Positions 46,112 through 54,610 of a DNA stretch of 64,000 nucleotides are shown in pieces. The notes under the pieces were generated by a model that saw only the letters and a program-made list of their open reading frames with translations, ran no database searches and was not told the DNA's origin. The stretch comes from Butyrivibrio sp. AE3009 (GTDB lineage Bacteria; Bacillota; Clostridia; Lachnospirales; Lachnospiraceae): NCBI RefSeq assembly GCF_000420845.1, contig NZ_ATVS01000009.1, positions 1 through 64,000 on the forward strand, in the 5' to 3' direction. Position numbers and translations under genes: made by a program. Position 1 is the first letter of the stretch, and each line of letters opens with the position of its first letter.

Positions 46112-47905
46112 TCAATACTTAACCGCAGGCAATTCGTACTTTCTCTCATAGAATTCAACTGCCTTGTCGAAGTCCTCACGCTTGTCAGCCTTCAGCGCTT
46201 CAAGGTATCCGTGGGCATCATAGGCATCGTCGTTAACCTCAATGATACCAACCGCGATATTGCTGCAGTGATCGGCAATCCTCTCAAAATCTGTTCCGAT
46301 GTCGCTAAGATCAAATCCCTGCTCGATGGTACATTTGCCTTTGCGAAGTCTTCTCACATGACGGCGCTTAACTTCCTTCTGTATTCCGTCGATGGTTTCC
46401 TCAAGGGGCTCAATTTCTTTGGCCACAACCATATCCAGATTCTCGAAGCTCTTAAGTGACAGCTCCACAATCTCCTGAACCGCTGCAGAAAATACACCCA
46501 TCTCTATCTCTGCCTTAGGTGAGAACTTCCTCTTGTTGTCTGACATATTCCTGGCCTTCTGCATGATATTGAGGGCGTGGTCACTGATTCGCTCATAGTC
46601 GGTGATACAGTGCAAAAGAACTGAAAGTGTATGGCTGTCCTCCTCACCAAGGTGGTGGGAGTTGATCTTCATAAGATAAGTTCCCAGCTGATCCTCGTAG
46701 CGGTCAACCTTTCTCTCAAGATAGTCAACCTCATCCGCGATCTCTGGATCAAATTCATTGATAAGGCCGATTGCCTTAACCAGAGCATCCCTTGACATAG
46801 TAGCCATCTCAACCGCAGCCTGTCTTGCCTGCTGAAGAGCAAAGGGCGGGTTCTTTAAGAAGCGCTCGTCCAGAGTACGAATAGCCTCGTTCTCCTCCTG
46901 CTCCTTTTTCTCCTTCTCATCGATAGGAATAGTCTTAAGAGCCAATTTAACAAGGAGTCCTGCAAAAGGCAGCATAAGAGGTGTTGCCACAAGGTTGATG
47001 AGCGTATGGATTCCGGCGATACCAACCATTCCGCTCTGCTCCTCCATGAATGCAAAATGTACAAAGGAATTGACTGTATAGAAGATGATCATAAAGAGTG
47101 AAGCCTTGATGATATTGAAGTAAAGGTGCATCAGGGCTGTTCTCTTACCGTTCTTATTGGCACCAAGGGATGAAAGGATCGCTGTAATACAGGTTCCTAC
47201 CTCTGCGCCCACAACCACGGGAATAGACATGCTGTATTTAACGCTGACTGATAATGAGAGAGCCTGCAGTACACCGATGGTTCCGGCAGAACTCTGAATT
47301 ACCATGGTAAAGATTATACCAACCAGAAATCCGATTATTGGATTGGAAAAAGTTGTAAGGAAATCCACAAAGGAATCAACTTCCTTAAGAGGCGAAACAG
47401 CGCTGGACATGCTGCTCATACCAAACATAAGAACCGAGAAGCCAAGAAGAATGGTTCCGATATTCTTCTTTTTGTCGCTCTTGGCAAACATATAGAGACC
47501 GATACCGATTATCGCCAGGAAAGGCGTAAAGGATGCGGGCTTTAACAGATTGATCAAAAAGTTGTCACTGCTGATTGCGTTTAATGAAAGAAGCCATGCG
47601 GTAAAGGTTGTTCCGAGGTTGGCACCAAGGATAACGCTTACTGCCTGCTTGAGAGTCATGATACCTGAATTAACAAGACCAACAACCATTACGGTTGATG
47701 CAGATGATGACTGAACAAGAGCCGTTACACCGACTCCGAACAGATAGGCTATGATAGGATGCTCCGTAACCTTGGCAAGAACTGCCTCGAGCTTACCTCC
47801 GGCTGCCTTGGTGAGGCCTCCGCTCATAACATTCATTCCATAAAGAAACATGGCAAGACCGCCTACGAGTCCTGCGACCAAACTGAACATTTGAAGTGCT
47901 GTCAT
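46112..47905 (-). CDS. Na/phosphate symporter (NptA/YjbB type) with PhoU-like C-terminus
   Basis: 597 residues. The N-terminal half holds two inverted Na_Pi_cotrans repeats with the QSSS motifs VTALVQSSSASTVMV (about 60-75) and TMVIQSSAGTIGVLQ (about 200) and about nine membrane segments. The C-terminal part (about 350-560) is soluble and helical like PhoU, which links transport to phosphate status. It may import or export phosphate. CGGAGG lies 5-6 nt before the ATG. No pst or pho regulon gene is adjacent. Confidence 0.93.
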   Translation of the reverse strand: MTALQMFSLVAGLVGGLAMFLYGMNVMSGGLTKAAGGKLEAVLAKVTEHPIIAYLFGVGVTALVQSSSASTVMVVGLVNSGIMTLKQAVSVILGANLGTTFTAWLLSLNAISSDNFLINLLKPASFTPFLAIIGIGLYMFAKSDKKKNIGTILLGFSVLMFGMSSMSSAVSPLKEVDSFVDFLTTFSNPIIGFLVGIIFTMVIQSSAGTIGVLQALSLSVSVKYSMSIPVVVGAEVGTCITAILSSLGANKNGKRTALMHLYFNIIKASLFMIIFYTVNSFVHFAFMEEQSGMVGIAGIHTLINLVATPLMLPFAGLLVKLALKTIPIDEKEKKEQEENEAIRTLDERFLKNPPFALQQARQAAVEMATMSRDALVKAIGLINEFDPEIADEVDYLERKVDRYEDQLGTYLMKINSHHLGEEDSHTLSVLLHCITDYERISDHALNIMQKARNMSDNKRKFSPKAEIEMGVFSAAVQEIVELSLKSFENLDMVVAKEIEPLEETIDGIQKEVKRRHVRRLRKGKCTIEQGFDLSDIGTDFERIADHCSNIAVGIIEVNDDAYDAHGYLEALKADKREDFDKAVEFYERKYELPAVKY

Positions 47906-48034
47906 TTTTCCTCCGATAGGTATTCTCTCCTGAGGGGCTCCAGTGTCCCTTAGTACCTATATTCTTAAATCCTTCTCATTGCTACAGCTATATATTACAG
48001 TATTAAGCTAAAAATTACCATAAAGAAATGCTTT

Positions 48035-48955
48035 TTATGTCAAATGTTTAACCATTTTAATATATGTGCCATAGTTGCACTGACTAAGCTCCACCTTCTT
48101 GCCGTTGTAGGAATGTCCGTAAATATTCTCCTCCACCTCTACCTGCTCGCTGACTGCAAACCCCAGCTTGTTGCACAGATGGATGGACACCAGATTCTCC
48201 TTTTTAACCAGAGTCTGGACCTTATCGAACAAAAGAATGTCACGGCCGTAGTCAAGGATTGCTTTGCAAGCCTCGAAGGCATAGCCCTGCCTCTGAAACT
48301 GCGTTCCTATCAAAAAGCCCAGCTCAATGTCCTCAAATCCGTTCCTTACGGAATATCCCGCTCTTCCAATGATTCTGCCATCGATAAGCCTTACGATAGT
48401 CCACACGCCAAAGCCCATAAGGCCGTAGACCTTCTCAATGTAGTCCTTCTGATATCTCTTCTCATCCGCCGGATCATCGAAAAGTCCCTCCATATACCTG
48501 GTCATTTCCGGATCCGCGTAGATCTTGTAGAATTCATCAATATCTTCCAGGGTGGTCTCTCTGATAAGTAACCTCTCAGTCCTAAGAACCTCCCAGGGCT
48601 CCCCTGCGTATCTCTGATAGGTCTTAACAAAAGAGTCGAAATCTATCTCGGTAAGCTCTGAAAAAATGTATTTAAGGTCCTTAAACTTCTCATCCTTATT
48701 AAACTCATGCCACAGTCCGGTAATATAATATCCGCGGCCTTTTAGTTTCTCCGCCATACTGCCGCTGTCGCAGATAACCAGCATCTCTCCGGGCTCTCCG
48801 GGAATACTGATATTGGTCTCCTCATCTGCATATACCACAGATGCATCCACTTTGTTTTCTTTAATATATTCAATCGTCTCTCCAATCTGGGAAGTTATGA
48901 TCTCACTGTCCATGAATTCACTTCTCAGAACAAAAACTACCGTTTTTAACACCAT
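48035..48955 (-). CDS. GNAT-family acetyltransferase with an N-terminal HAD-like domain
   Basis: 306 residues. The N-terminal 115 residues (VVFVLRSEFMDSEIITSQIG ... MLVICDSGSMAEKLKGRGYY) look like a phosphatase-type fold that lacks obvious catalytic Asp residues. From LRTERLLIRETTLEDIDEFY the protein is a RimJ/RimL-type N-acetyltransferase, with the acetyl-CoA loop region GTQFQRQGYAFEA (about 235) and LFDKVQTLVKKENLVSIHLC. The acceptor is unknown. GAGGTG lies close to the ATG. The gene stands alone, opposite to nothing recognisable. Confidence 0.8.
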   Translation of the reverse strand: MVLKTVVFVLRSEFMDSEIITSQIGETIEYIKENKVDASVVYADEETNISIPGEPGEMLVICDSGSMAEKLKGRGYYITGLWHEFNKDEKFKDLKYIFSELTEIDFDSFVKTYQRYAGEPWEVLRTERLLIRETTLEDIDEFYKIYADPEMTRYMEGLFDDPADEKRYQKDYIEKVYGLMGFGVWTIVRLIDGRIIGRAGYSVRNGFEDIELGFLIGTQFQRQGYAFEACKAILDYGRDILLFDKVQTLVKKENLVSIHLCNKLGFAVSEQVEVEENIYGHSYNGKKVELSQCNYGTYIKMVKHLT

Positions 48956-49186
48956 ATCACCTCAAAAACAGAAACTTTCAAACTTAATTATAAGGCACAG
49001 GCATGTTTTTTTAAACAACAAAAAAACGCAGCCCGCATATTTACTGGTTTCCGGGCGCGTTCATAATTTGTTTACAATTAATTAAAAGCTTGTTTACTCA
49101 GAATCATCTTTTGGACATATAGGCTTGTTAATATAATATTGTCAGATGAGTTAAGACAATACCAAATAAAAAACTTTTTCATAATA
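48956..49186. other. Intergenic stretch without recognised gene
   Basis: AT-rich DNA between the acetyltransferase start and the terminators after crh. No reading frame with a ribosome-binding site was found. Confidence 0.5.
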
Positions 49187-49212
49187 TGCCAGGTAAGGAA
49201 GCTTACCTGGCA
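49187..49212. terminator. Hairpin downstream of crh, outer
   Basis: Perfect inverted repeat TGCCAGGTAAG/CTTACCTGGCA. It forms a tandem pair with the hairpin at 49237-49262. Confidence 0.65.
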
Positions 49213-49236
49213 TCCTCCCTTTTTAGAGCAAATTTT

Positions 49237-49262
49237 ATGGCATGTCGTTTCCGACATGCCAT
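49237..49262 (-). terminator. Intrinsic terminator of the crh operon
   Basis: ATGGCATGTCG/CGACATGCCAT with a GAAA loop on the minus strand, 20 nt past the stop codon and followed by AAAATTT. Confidence 0.7.
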
Positions 49263-49282
49263 TTTCTAATCGCTAAAAGTCA

Positions 49283-49543
49283 TCACTGTGCATTTCCCTG
49301 AAGAAACTTCTCAAGATCAGCTACTGCTGTCTCTTCGTCGCTTCCCTCAGCTATTACAGTTACTTCCTCACCTGTGTTGAGGTTAAGTGTCATCATTCCC
49401 ATGATGCTCTTGGCGTTAACTTTTTTAGACTGAGCCTCGATGTGCATTGTACTCTCGTACTTGGATGCGAGCTGAACAAGCTCTGCAACAGGTCTTGCCT
49501 CAAGTCCTCTTGGTAACTTGATTTCGATAGATTTTGTGATCAT
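49283..49543 (-). CDS. crh: Crh-like HPr-family regulatory protein (His15 replaced by Glu)
   Basis: 86 residues, HPr fold. HPr passes phosphate through His15 in GxHARP; here the sequence is GLEARPVAELVQLAS, with Glu in that place, so it cannot act in sugar phosphotransfer. Ser46 and its loop (VNAKSIMGMM) are intact, so HPr kinase can modify it. This is the state of Crh in Bacillus subtilis, a CcpA partner, which also lies at the end of a rapZ-whiA operon. The start at 49543 has AAGGAGG upstream; the frame runs 20 codons further. hprK and glucokinase are in the same gene row. Confidence 0.88.
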   Translation of the reverse strand: MITKSIEIKLPRGLEARPVAELVQLASKYESTMHIEAQSKKVNAKSIMGMMTLNLNTGEEVTVIAEGSDEETAVADLEKFLQGNAQ

Positions 49544-49612
49544 AATTCCCCTCCTTGCCGGGCTTACACTGTGTAAGCTATAAACTGCAGGTATTTCAAA
49601 CATTACAACGTA

Positions 49613-50557
49613 TCAGAGCCTGATCTTCTCAGCCAGTTCGCTGAGCTTGCGGAGCCTGTGATTGACTCCCGATTTACCCACCGGCGGATCAAGATAGCCA
49701 CCCAGTTCTCCAAGAGTTGATTCCGGGTGTTCCAGCCTTACTTCGGCCATCTCTCTGAGTCCGTCCGGAAGCTTGTTAAATCCGTAATGGTCTCTGATAT
49801 AAGTGATATCCTCAATCTGCTTGGCGGCGGCATTAACAGTCTTGGCAATATTGGCCACGTCGCAGTTGACACGTCTATTGATGGAGTTGCGCATTTCCTT
49901 GACAATACGAAGATTCTCAAGATTCATGAGACTGACGGGAGCCTCCATAATATTCAGAAGATCTACAATTCCGGCACCTTCCTTAACATAAAGGACATGG
50001 TATTTCTTCCTCTGAACTATTCTGGCTTCTATATCAAAACTCTCGATCATCTGCTGAAGCGCCTTAGCCTGTCCCTCATAGTTACAGACAAACTCCAGAT
50101 GATATCCCTTGTTTGGATCGCTTATGGAGCCGGTACACAAAAAGGCATCACGTAAAAAAGCCCTTTTACAACAGGAATTCCTGGTAACCATAGGGCTTGC
50201 CCCATTGTCAAATTCCCTGACCTTACGGTCGCCGTCAAGCATTCTGATGGCCCCAAGGACTGAGTCCAGTTCCTGCCTGTCAGTAAGAACAGGCCGATAA
50301 ACTCTGCCCCCTTCCTTAATTTCAGGGATATTCTCCAAAAAGCTAGTTCTTATATTAAATGCTTTTTTTAATAATGTAAAGAACTTTCTGACTGCCAGCT
50401 CATTCTCATCCTGCAAAAACAGCGCAGCCACGCCGTTTTCGTCGGACTCCACATAACCCTCGCAGGTAATTATCGCAGCAATCTCAGCCAGCTGACAGTG
50501 CCTCGGTCCTCCGATCCTGGCAGCAAGTTCTTCTTTAACCTCTGCTGAAAAAGACAT
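49613..50557 (-). CDS. whiA: WhiA family protein
   Basis: 314 residues. A LAGLIDADG-like domain without nuclease residues (about 1-200) is followed by a C-terminal helix-turn-helix (HPESTLGELGGYLDPPVGKSGV, about 275-297) that binds DNA. In Firmicutes it influences cell division, chromosome segregation and sometimes wall metabolism rather than sporulation alone. It lies 9 nt after rapZ and about 70 nt before crh. The yvcK/mgfK gene usually found between rapZ and whiA in Bacillus is absent here. Confidence 0.95.
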   Translation of the reverse strand: MSFSAEVKEELAARIGGPRHCQLAEIAAIITCEGYVESDENGVAALFLQDENELAVRKFFTLLKKAFNIRTSFLENIPEIKEGGRVYRPVLTDRQELDSVLGAIRMLDGDRKVREFDNGASPMVTRNSCCKRAFLRDAFLCTGSISDPNKGYHLEFVCNYEGQAKALQQMIESFDIEARIVQRKKYHVLYVKEGAGIVDLLNIMEAPVSLMNLENLRIVKEMRNSINRRVNCDVANIAKTVNAAAKQIEDITYIRDHYGFNKLPDGLREMAEVRLEHPESTLGELGGYLDPPVGKSGVNHRLRKLSELAEKIRL

Positions 50558-50566
50558 ATATTTTTC

Positions 50567-51442
50567 CTACTTATTGTTCTTGATGTCCCTGTGAGCAAGC
50601 TTGATTCCGATATTGCCTCCGGACTCCCGAAGCCTGTCAAACAGCTCGTTGGCGATGGTTACGCTTCTGTGCTGTCCGCCGGTGCAGCCTATTCCCACAA
50701 CCAGCTGGTACTTGCCCTCCTGAACGTAGCCGGGAATAAGGAATTTCAGCATATCCTCCAGCTTATCCAGGAATTGTCCGCACTCAGGGAAGCTCTTAAC
50801 ATAGTCCTGAACTCCCTTGTCATTGCCGGTCTGATGTTTCAGTTCATCAATATAGTAAGGATTAGGTAAAAATCTGACGTCAAAAACCAGATCCGCATCG
50901 GCAGGGATTCCGTACTTAAAGCCAAAGGAAAGTATTGTCACCATCAGCGAATTGTAGGCCTTATTCTTAACAAAAATTCGATCCAGCTCTTCCTTAAGCT
51001 CTCTTGTAAGAAGCTGCGTGGAATCGATGATGTAGTCAGCACGCTTTTTTACCTCGGAAAGAACAGCTCTCTCCTTATCAATTCCGTCTTCAATTCTGGC
51101 GCCAACATCATTTACATTCATAGGATGTACACGCCTCGTCTCCTTGTAGCGCTTGATGAGCACCTGGTCACTGGCATCCATGAAAAGAATCTCAACGGGG
51201 ATTCCCCTGCGCTTAAGGGAGTCGATTATTCCCGGAACTTCTTCAAAGCTCTGTCCGGCTCTGGCATCTATGCCCAGAACCACCTTATTGATCTCATTGT
51301 CCGGCATGGTAATAAGATCGGCAAACTTCTCAATAAGGGATACCGGAATGTTGTCAACGCAGTAATAGCCTGCATCTTCAAGCATATGGATAGCTGTGGC
51401 CTTACCGCCGCCGCTCATTCCTGTAACAATTACGAATCTCAT
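50567..51442 (-). CDS. rapZ: RapZ / YvcJ nucleotide-binding adaptor
   Basis: 291 residues. N-terminal P-loop domain and C-terminal domain with the DVRFLPNPYY and GIGCTGGQHRSV motifs. In enterobacteria RapZ guides RNase E to a small RNA controlling amino-sugar synthesis; in Firmicutes its role is less clear. The Walker A reads GMSGGGKAT, with Ala where Ser or Thr normally follows Lys, which could weaken nucleotide hydrolysis. Start ATG has AAGGATC upstream. Part of the murB-rapZ-whiA-crh row. Confidence 0.95.
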   Translation of the reverse strand: MRFVIVTGMSGGGKATAIHMLEDAGYYCVDNIPVSLIEKFADLITMPDNEINKVVLGIDARAGQSFEEVPGIIDSLKRRGIPVEILFMDASDQVLIKRYKETRRVHPMNVNDVGARIEDGIDKERAVLSEVKKRADYIIDSTQLLTRELKEELDRIFVKNKAYNSLMVTILSFGFKYGIPADADLVFDVRFLPNPYYIDELKHQTGNDKGVQDYVKSFPECGQFLDKLEDMLKFLIPGYVQEGKYQLVVGIGCTGGQHRSVTIANELFDRLRESGGNIGIKLAHRDIKNNK

Positions 51443-51483
51443 CTCAAGATCCTTTCTCTCTGACTGTAATTAAACAAATACGA

Positions 51484-52410
51484 TTAAAAGTCTCCCAACA
51501 TTATAACTTCCGGTTCGAGAGTAACTCCCGATTCCTTCAGAACCTTCTCTCTAACATCGCAGATAAGCCTGTATACATCTGTAGATGTGGCATCTCCCAT
51601 ATTTACTACGAAGCCGCAGTGCTTGTCTGAAACTCTCGCTCCGCCCACCTGATAGCCTCTAAGTCCCGCATCTTCGATAAGCTTGCCGGCAAAATAGCCC
51701 TCGGGACGCTTGAAGGTTGATCCTGCGCTTGGATACTCCAGTGGCTGCTTCTCTTTTCTCTTAAGAGCAAGTTCGTTCATGGTCGCAATAATCTGTTCGC
51801 TGTCGCCTTTTTCAAGAGAAAGAGTAGCTTCAAGAACAACGTAGCACTTATTCTTAATAGAGCTGGTTCTGTACCCGAACTCCATGGCCTCGTTGTCATA
51901 GGTCACGATATCTCCCTCCGGAGAAAGAAGTGTAACACTCTCTGTTATCATCTTCATCTCTCCGCCGTAGGCTCCCGCGTTCATGATCATGGCGCCACCT
52001 ATGGTTCCGGGAATTCCTGCCGCAAATTCAAAGCCTGTCAGGGAATTCTCTCTGGCAACCGCCGCTATCTGTGAATTAAGGCAGCCTGCCTCGGCGACAA
52101 TCTTGTTCTCACCCAAGGTTTCCAGCCCCTTAAGACCGGAGACAGATACGATCACTCCGTCATATCCCTTGTCGGAAACAAGGAGATTACTGCCATTCCC
52201 CAAGATGAAAAAAGGACTATTGCTCTCCTTAATAATCGTCATGGACCGTATAAGTTCGTCCCGTGAAGCCGGCCTTATAAATAAGCTTGCAGGCCCACCG
52301 GTTCTAAACGTGGTGTGCCTGCTCATGGGTTCATCTATTAATATATTTTCTTCCGAAAGTATCCCTCTAAGGGATGTAAGTAATTCTTCCTTCAAAAGAT
52401 TGTTCTCCAT
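51484..52410 (-). CDS. murB: UDP-N-acetylenolpyruvoylglucosamine reductase
   Basis: Reduces UDP-GlcNAc-enolpyruvate to UDP-MurNAc with NADPH and FAD in peptidoglycan synthesis. 308 residues with the FAD-binding pattern HTTFRTGGPA (about 30), FILGNGSNLLVSDKGYDGV, GIPGTIGGAMIMNAGAYGGE (about 130) and the catalytic Ser region YPSAGSTFKRP (about 228). This matches the type II enzyme. Start 18 nt after the glucokinase stop, suggesting one transcript from glcK through crh. Confidence 0.96.
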   Translation of the reverse strand: MENNLLKEELLTSLRGILSEENILIDEPMSRHTTFRTGGPASLFIRPASRDELIRSMTIIKESNSPFFILGNGSNLLVSDKGYDGVIVSVSGLKGLETLGENKIVAEAGCLNSQIAAVARENSLTGFEFAAGIPGTIGGAMIMNAGAYGGEMKMITESVTLLSPEGDIVTYDNEAMEFGYRTSSIKNKCYVVLEATLSLEKGDSEQIIATMNELALKRKEKQPLEYPSAGSTFKRPEGYFAGKLIEDAGLRGYQVGGARVSDKHCGFVVNMGDATSTDVYRLICDVREKVLKESGVTLEPEVIMLGDF

Positions 52411-52428
52411 CCAGTTAACAAAATAGCA

Positions 52429-53364
52429 TTAGTACAGGAGCATCTTAGCTGCGCCGTATACGCCTGCATCATTTCCAAGCTTGGCAAGAGCGAATTTAGC
52501 ATCTGCACAGCCCGGGAATACGTACTTCTTGAAGCTTGGCATAAGAAGGTCAAAGAGCATATCTCCTGCCTTGGATACGCCGCCGCCCAGTACTATGATC
52601 TCAGGGTTAACTACGCTGGCTGTGATGGCAATACCTTTTCCAAGGTAATAACCGTATCTCTCAGCGATCATGGTTGCTACTGCATCGCCCTTCTTGGCCG
52701 CATCAAAGATATCCTTGCACTCAAATGAACCGCCGCGAAGAACGCTGTCCTCTGTGGTCTCTGCAAGAACTCTCCTGGCGATTCTTACAGCTCCTGTTGC
52801 GCTTGCGTACTGCTCAAAGCAGCCATGGTTACCGCATCCGCAGGTATCAGGCTCATCATCCACAAGATGAATGTGTCCGATCTCTCCGCCTGAACCCTTG
52901 GCACCGTTAAGGATCTTGCCTTCGTTGATGATTCCGCCGCCGACACCGGTTCCCAGTGTTACAAGCAGCATATTGGCATATCCCTGTCCGCCGCCCTTCC
53001 AGGACTCTCCGAGAGCAGCAACGTTAGCATCGTTACCGGCCTTAACGGGAAGCTTAACCTTGGAGTGAAGCTCGTTGACAACGGCTCTGTTCTCCCATCC
53101 AAGGTTAACTGCCTGATAGCACAGTCCGTCAACATTAACCGCACCCGGAACACCGACACCTACACCTACGATATCTGAATCGTTGAGGTTCTTCTCATTA
53201 ATCTTGCCTCTGATTGCTTCCGCAACATCAGTAAGAACCAGCTCTCCGCCATTGTCGGTCCTTGTGGGAACCTCCCAAAAATCTACCTTCTCACCGATCT
53301 CAGTCAGAAGACCGATCTTGGCGGTTGTGCCGCCGATGTCTGCTCCGAATACGTATCTTGCCAT
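52429..53364 (-). CDS. glcK: ROK-family glucokinase
   Basis: Phosphorylates glucose with ATP, feeding glycolysis without a phosphotransferase system. 311 residues with the phosphate loop GADIGGTTAKIGLL (5-18), the second nucleotide motif LVTLGTGVGGGIINEGK (about 132) and the ROK zinc/glucose signature CGCGNHGCFEQYAS (about 175-188). Glucose is the likely substrate because the family member in Firmicutes with this signature is GlcK, though other hexoses are possible. AGGAGAAACACAAA precedes the ATG. A structured element lies between it and hprK. Confidence 0.92.
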   Translation of the reverse strand: MARYVFGADIGGTTAKIGLLTEIGEKVDFWEVPTRTDNGGELVLTDVAEAIRGKINEKNLNDSDIVGVGVGVPGAVNVDGLCYQAVNLGWENRAVVNELHSKVKLPVKAGNDANVAALGESWKGGGQGYANMLLVTLGTGVGGGIINEGKILNGAKGSGGEIGHIHLVDDEPDTCGCGNHGCFEQYASATGAVRIARRVLAETTEDSVLRGGSFECKDIFDAAKKGDAVATMIAERYGYYLGKGIAITASVVNPEIIVLGGGVSKAGDMLFDLLMPSFKKYVFPGCADAKFALAKLGNDAGVYGAAKMLLY

Positions 53365-53407
53365 TTTGTGTTTCTCCTCTATGTTTAATTTAATAATTGA
53401 TGTAATC

Positions 53408-53540
53408 TACTCCGTGATACCGCATGGCTCCGCTTACGCTCTCGCCGTGCTACATACATTCGGAATCCGCACTACCGCGCTACTTCCTCATGTATGTTCG
53501 GTCTTCAAGGTCATAACCTTCATTGTGCGAGCACATGAAG
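53408..53540. ncRNA. Structured intergenic element, family 2 copy 2
   Basis: Aligns with 44614-44760 over its length. GCATGGC (53422-53428) pairs with GCCGTGC (53444-53450) using one G-T; ACATACAT pairs with ATGTATGT around 53451-53496; CTTCA-TTGTGC pairs with GCACA-TGAAG near 53519-53540. It lies 44 nt upstream of the glucokinase start. Confidence 0.5.
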
Positions 53541-53562
53541 CTCATGACTTTGAATCCCTGTA

Positions 53563-54513
53563 TCACTCATCATCTTCATCGTCTTCACTGCGACGACGCG
53601 CAAGGGAATTCTGAACGCGGTTGTAGAGCTCCTGAGCTGCGTTGTAGCCCATGGCTTTCTGTCTGTGGTTAACGGCTGCTGATTCGCAGATAACCGCCAG
53701 GTTACGTCCGGGTCTGATGGGAATTCTGTGGCATACCACCTTGTTGCCAAGATACTCGGTATACTCCTCCTCCAGACCAAGTCTGTCATATTCCTTATCC
53801 TTGTCCCAGTCCTCAAGCTTGATAACAAGGTCAATGGTCTGGGTCTCTCTTACACTTGATACACCGTAGAGAGTCTTAACGTCGATGATACCAACGCCTC
53901 GCATCTCGATGAAATGCTTGGTTATATCAGGAGCTGTACCGATAAGTGTCTCCTCGCTGACACGCCTGAGCTCAACAACGTCGTCCGATACAAGACGATG
54001 TCCTCTCTTGATAAGCTCTATGGCTGTCTCGGACTTACCGATTCCGCTCTCACCCGTGATAAGAACGCCAACACCGAAGATATCAACCAGAACTCCGTGG
54101 ATTGAAATGCATGGAGCCAGTTTAACGTTAAGCCATCTGATTATCTCCGCCATAAATGCGGAAGTGGATTTCTTGGTAATAAGAACGGGAACTTTTTCCT
54201 GAGTCGCTATCTTAAGGAACAAAGGATCAGGAGTCAGTTCTCTGCAGAAAACAACACCGGGAATATCAAAGGAAAGAAATTCCCTGTACATCTCTTCCTT
54301 CTTTTCCTGAGGAAAAGATTCCATGTAGGTATACTCAACAAAACCGATTACCTGAAGTCTCGTGGCTTCAAAGTGCTCAAAATATCCTGCCAGCTGAAGG
54401 GCCGGTCTGTTGATATCCGGCTGTGAGATCCTGATCTTCTTGATGTCGAGCTCAGGTGTCAGGTTTTCAAGCTTCATTTTTTCAATAATAGTTTTAAGAC
54501 TTACGCTTGCCAT
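53563..54513 (-). CDS. hprK: HPr kinase/phosphorylase
   Basis: Phosphorylates Ser46 of HPr and Crh when fructose-1,6-bisphosphate is high and removes the phosphate when it is low, so it is the sensor of carbon catabolite repression. About 316 residues: N-terminal domain 1-130, Walker A GVLITGESGIGKSETA (about 150), then GHRLVSDDVVELR and the capping region MRGVGIIDVKTLYG (about 200). The start at 54513 (MASVSL) has GAGGGGG upstream; the frame runs six codons further. Follows uvrC; the Crh-like substrate is encoded 4 kb downstream on the same strand. Confidence 0.95.
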   Translation of the reverse strand: MASVSLKTIIEKMKLENLTPELDIKKIRISQPDINRPALQLAGYFEHFEATRLQVIGFVEYTYMESFPQEKKEEMYREFLSFDIPGVVFCRELTPDPLFLKIATQEKVPVLITKKSTSAFMAEIIRWLNVKLAPCISIHGVLVDIFGVGVLITGESGIGKSETAIELIKRGHRLVSDDVVELRRVSEETLIGTAPDITKHFIEMRGVGIIDVKTLYGVSSVRETQTIDLVIKLEDWDKDKEYDRLGLEEEYTEYLGNKVVCHRIPIRPGRNLAVICESAAVNHRQKAMGYNAAQELYNRVQNSLARRRSEDDEDDE

Positions 54514-54610
54514 TATTATCCCCCTCTTCATTAGATAAAAATGTCTTCAAACAGCTAAATGATACCATAGTTATTACTGCACTTCAAATAAATACTGCCG
54601 CCACAAAGGA

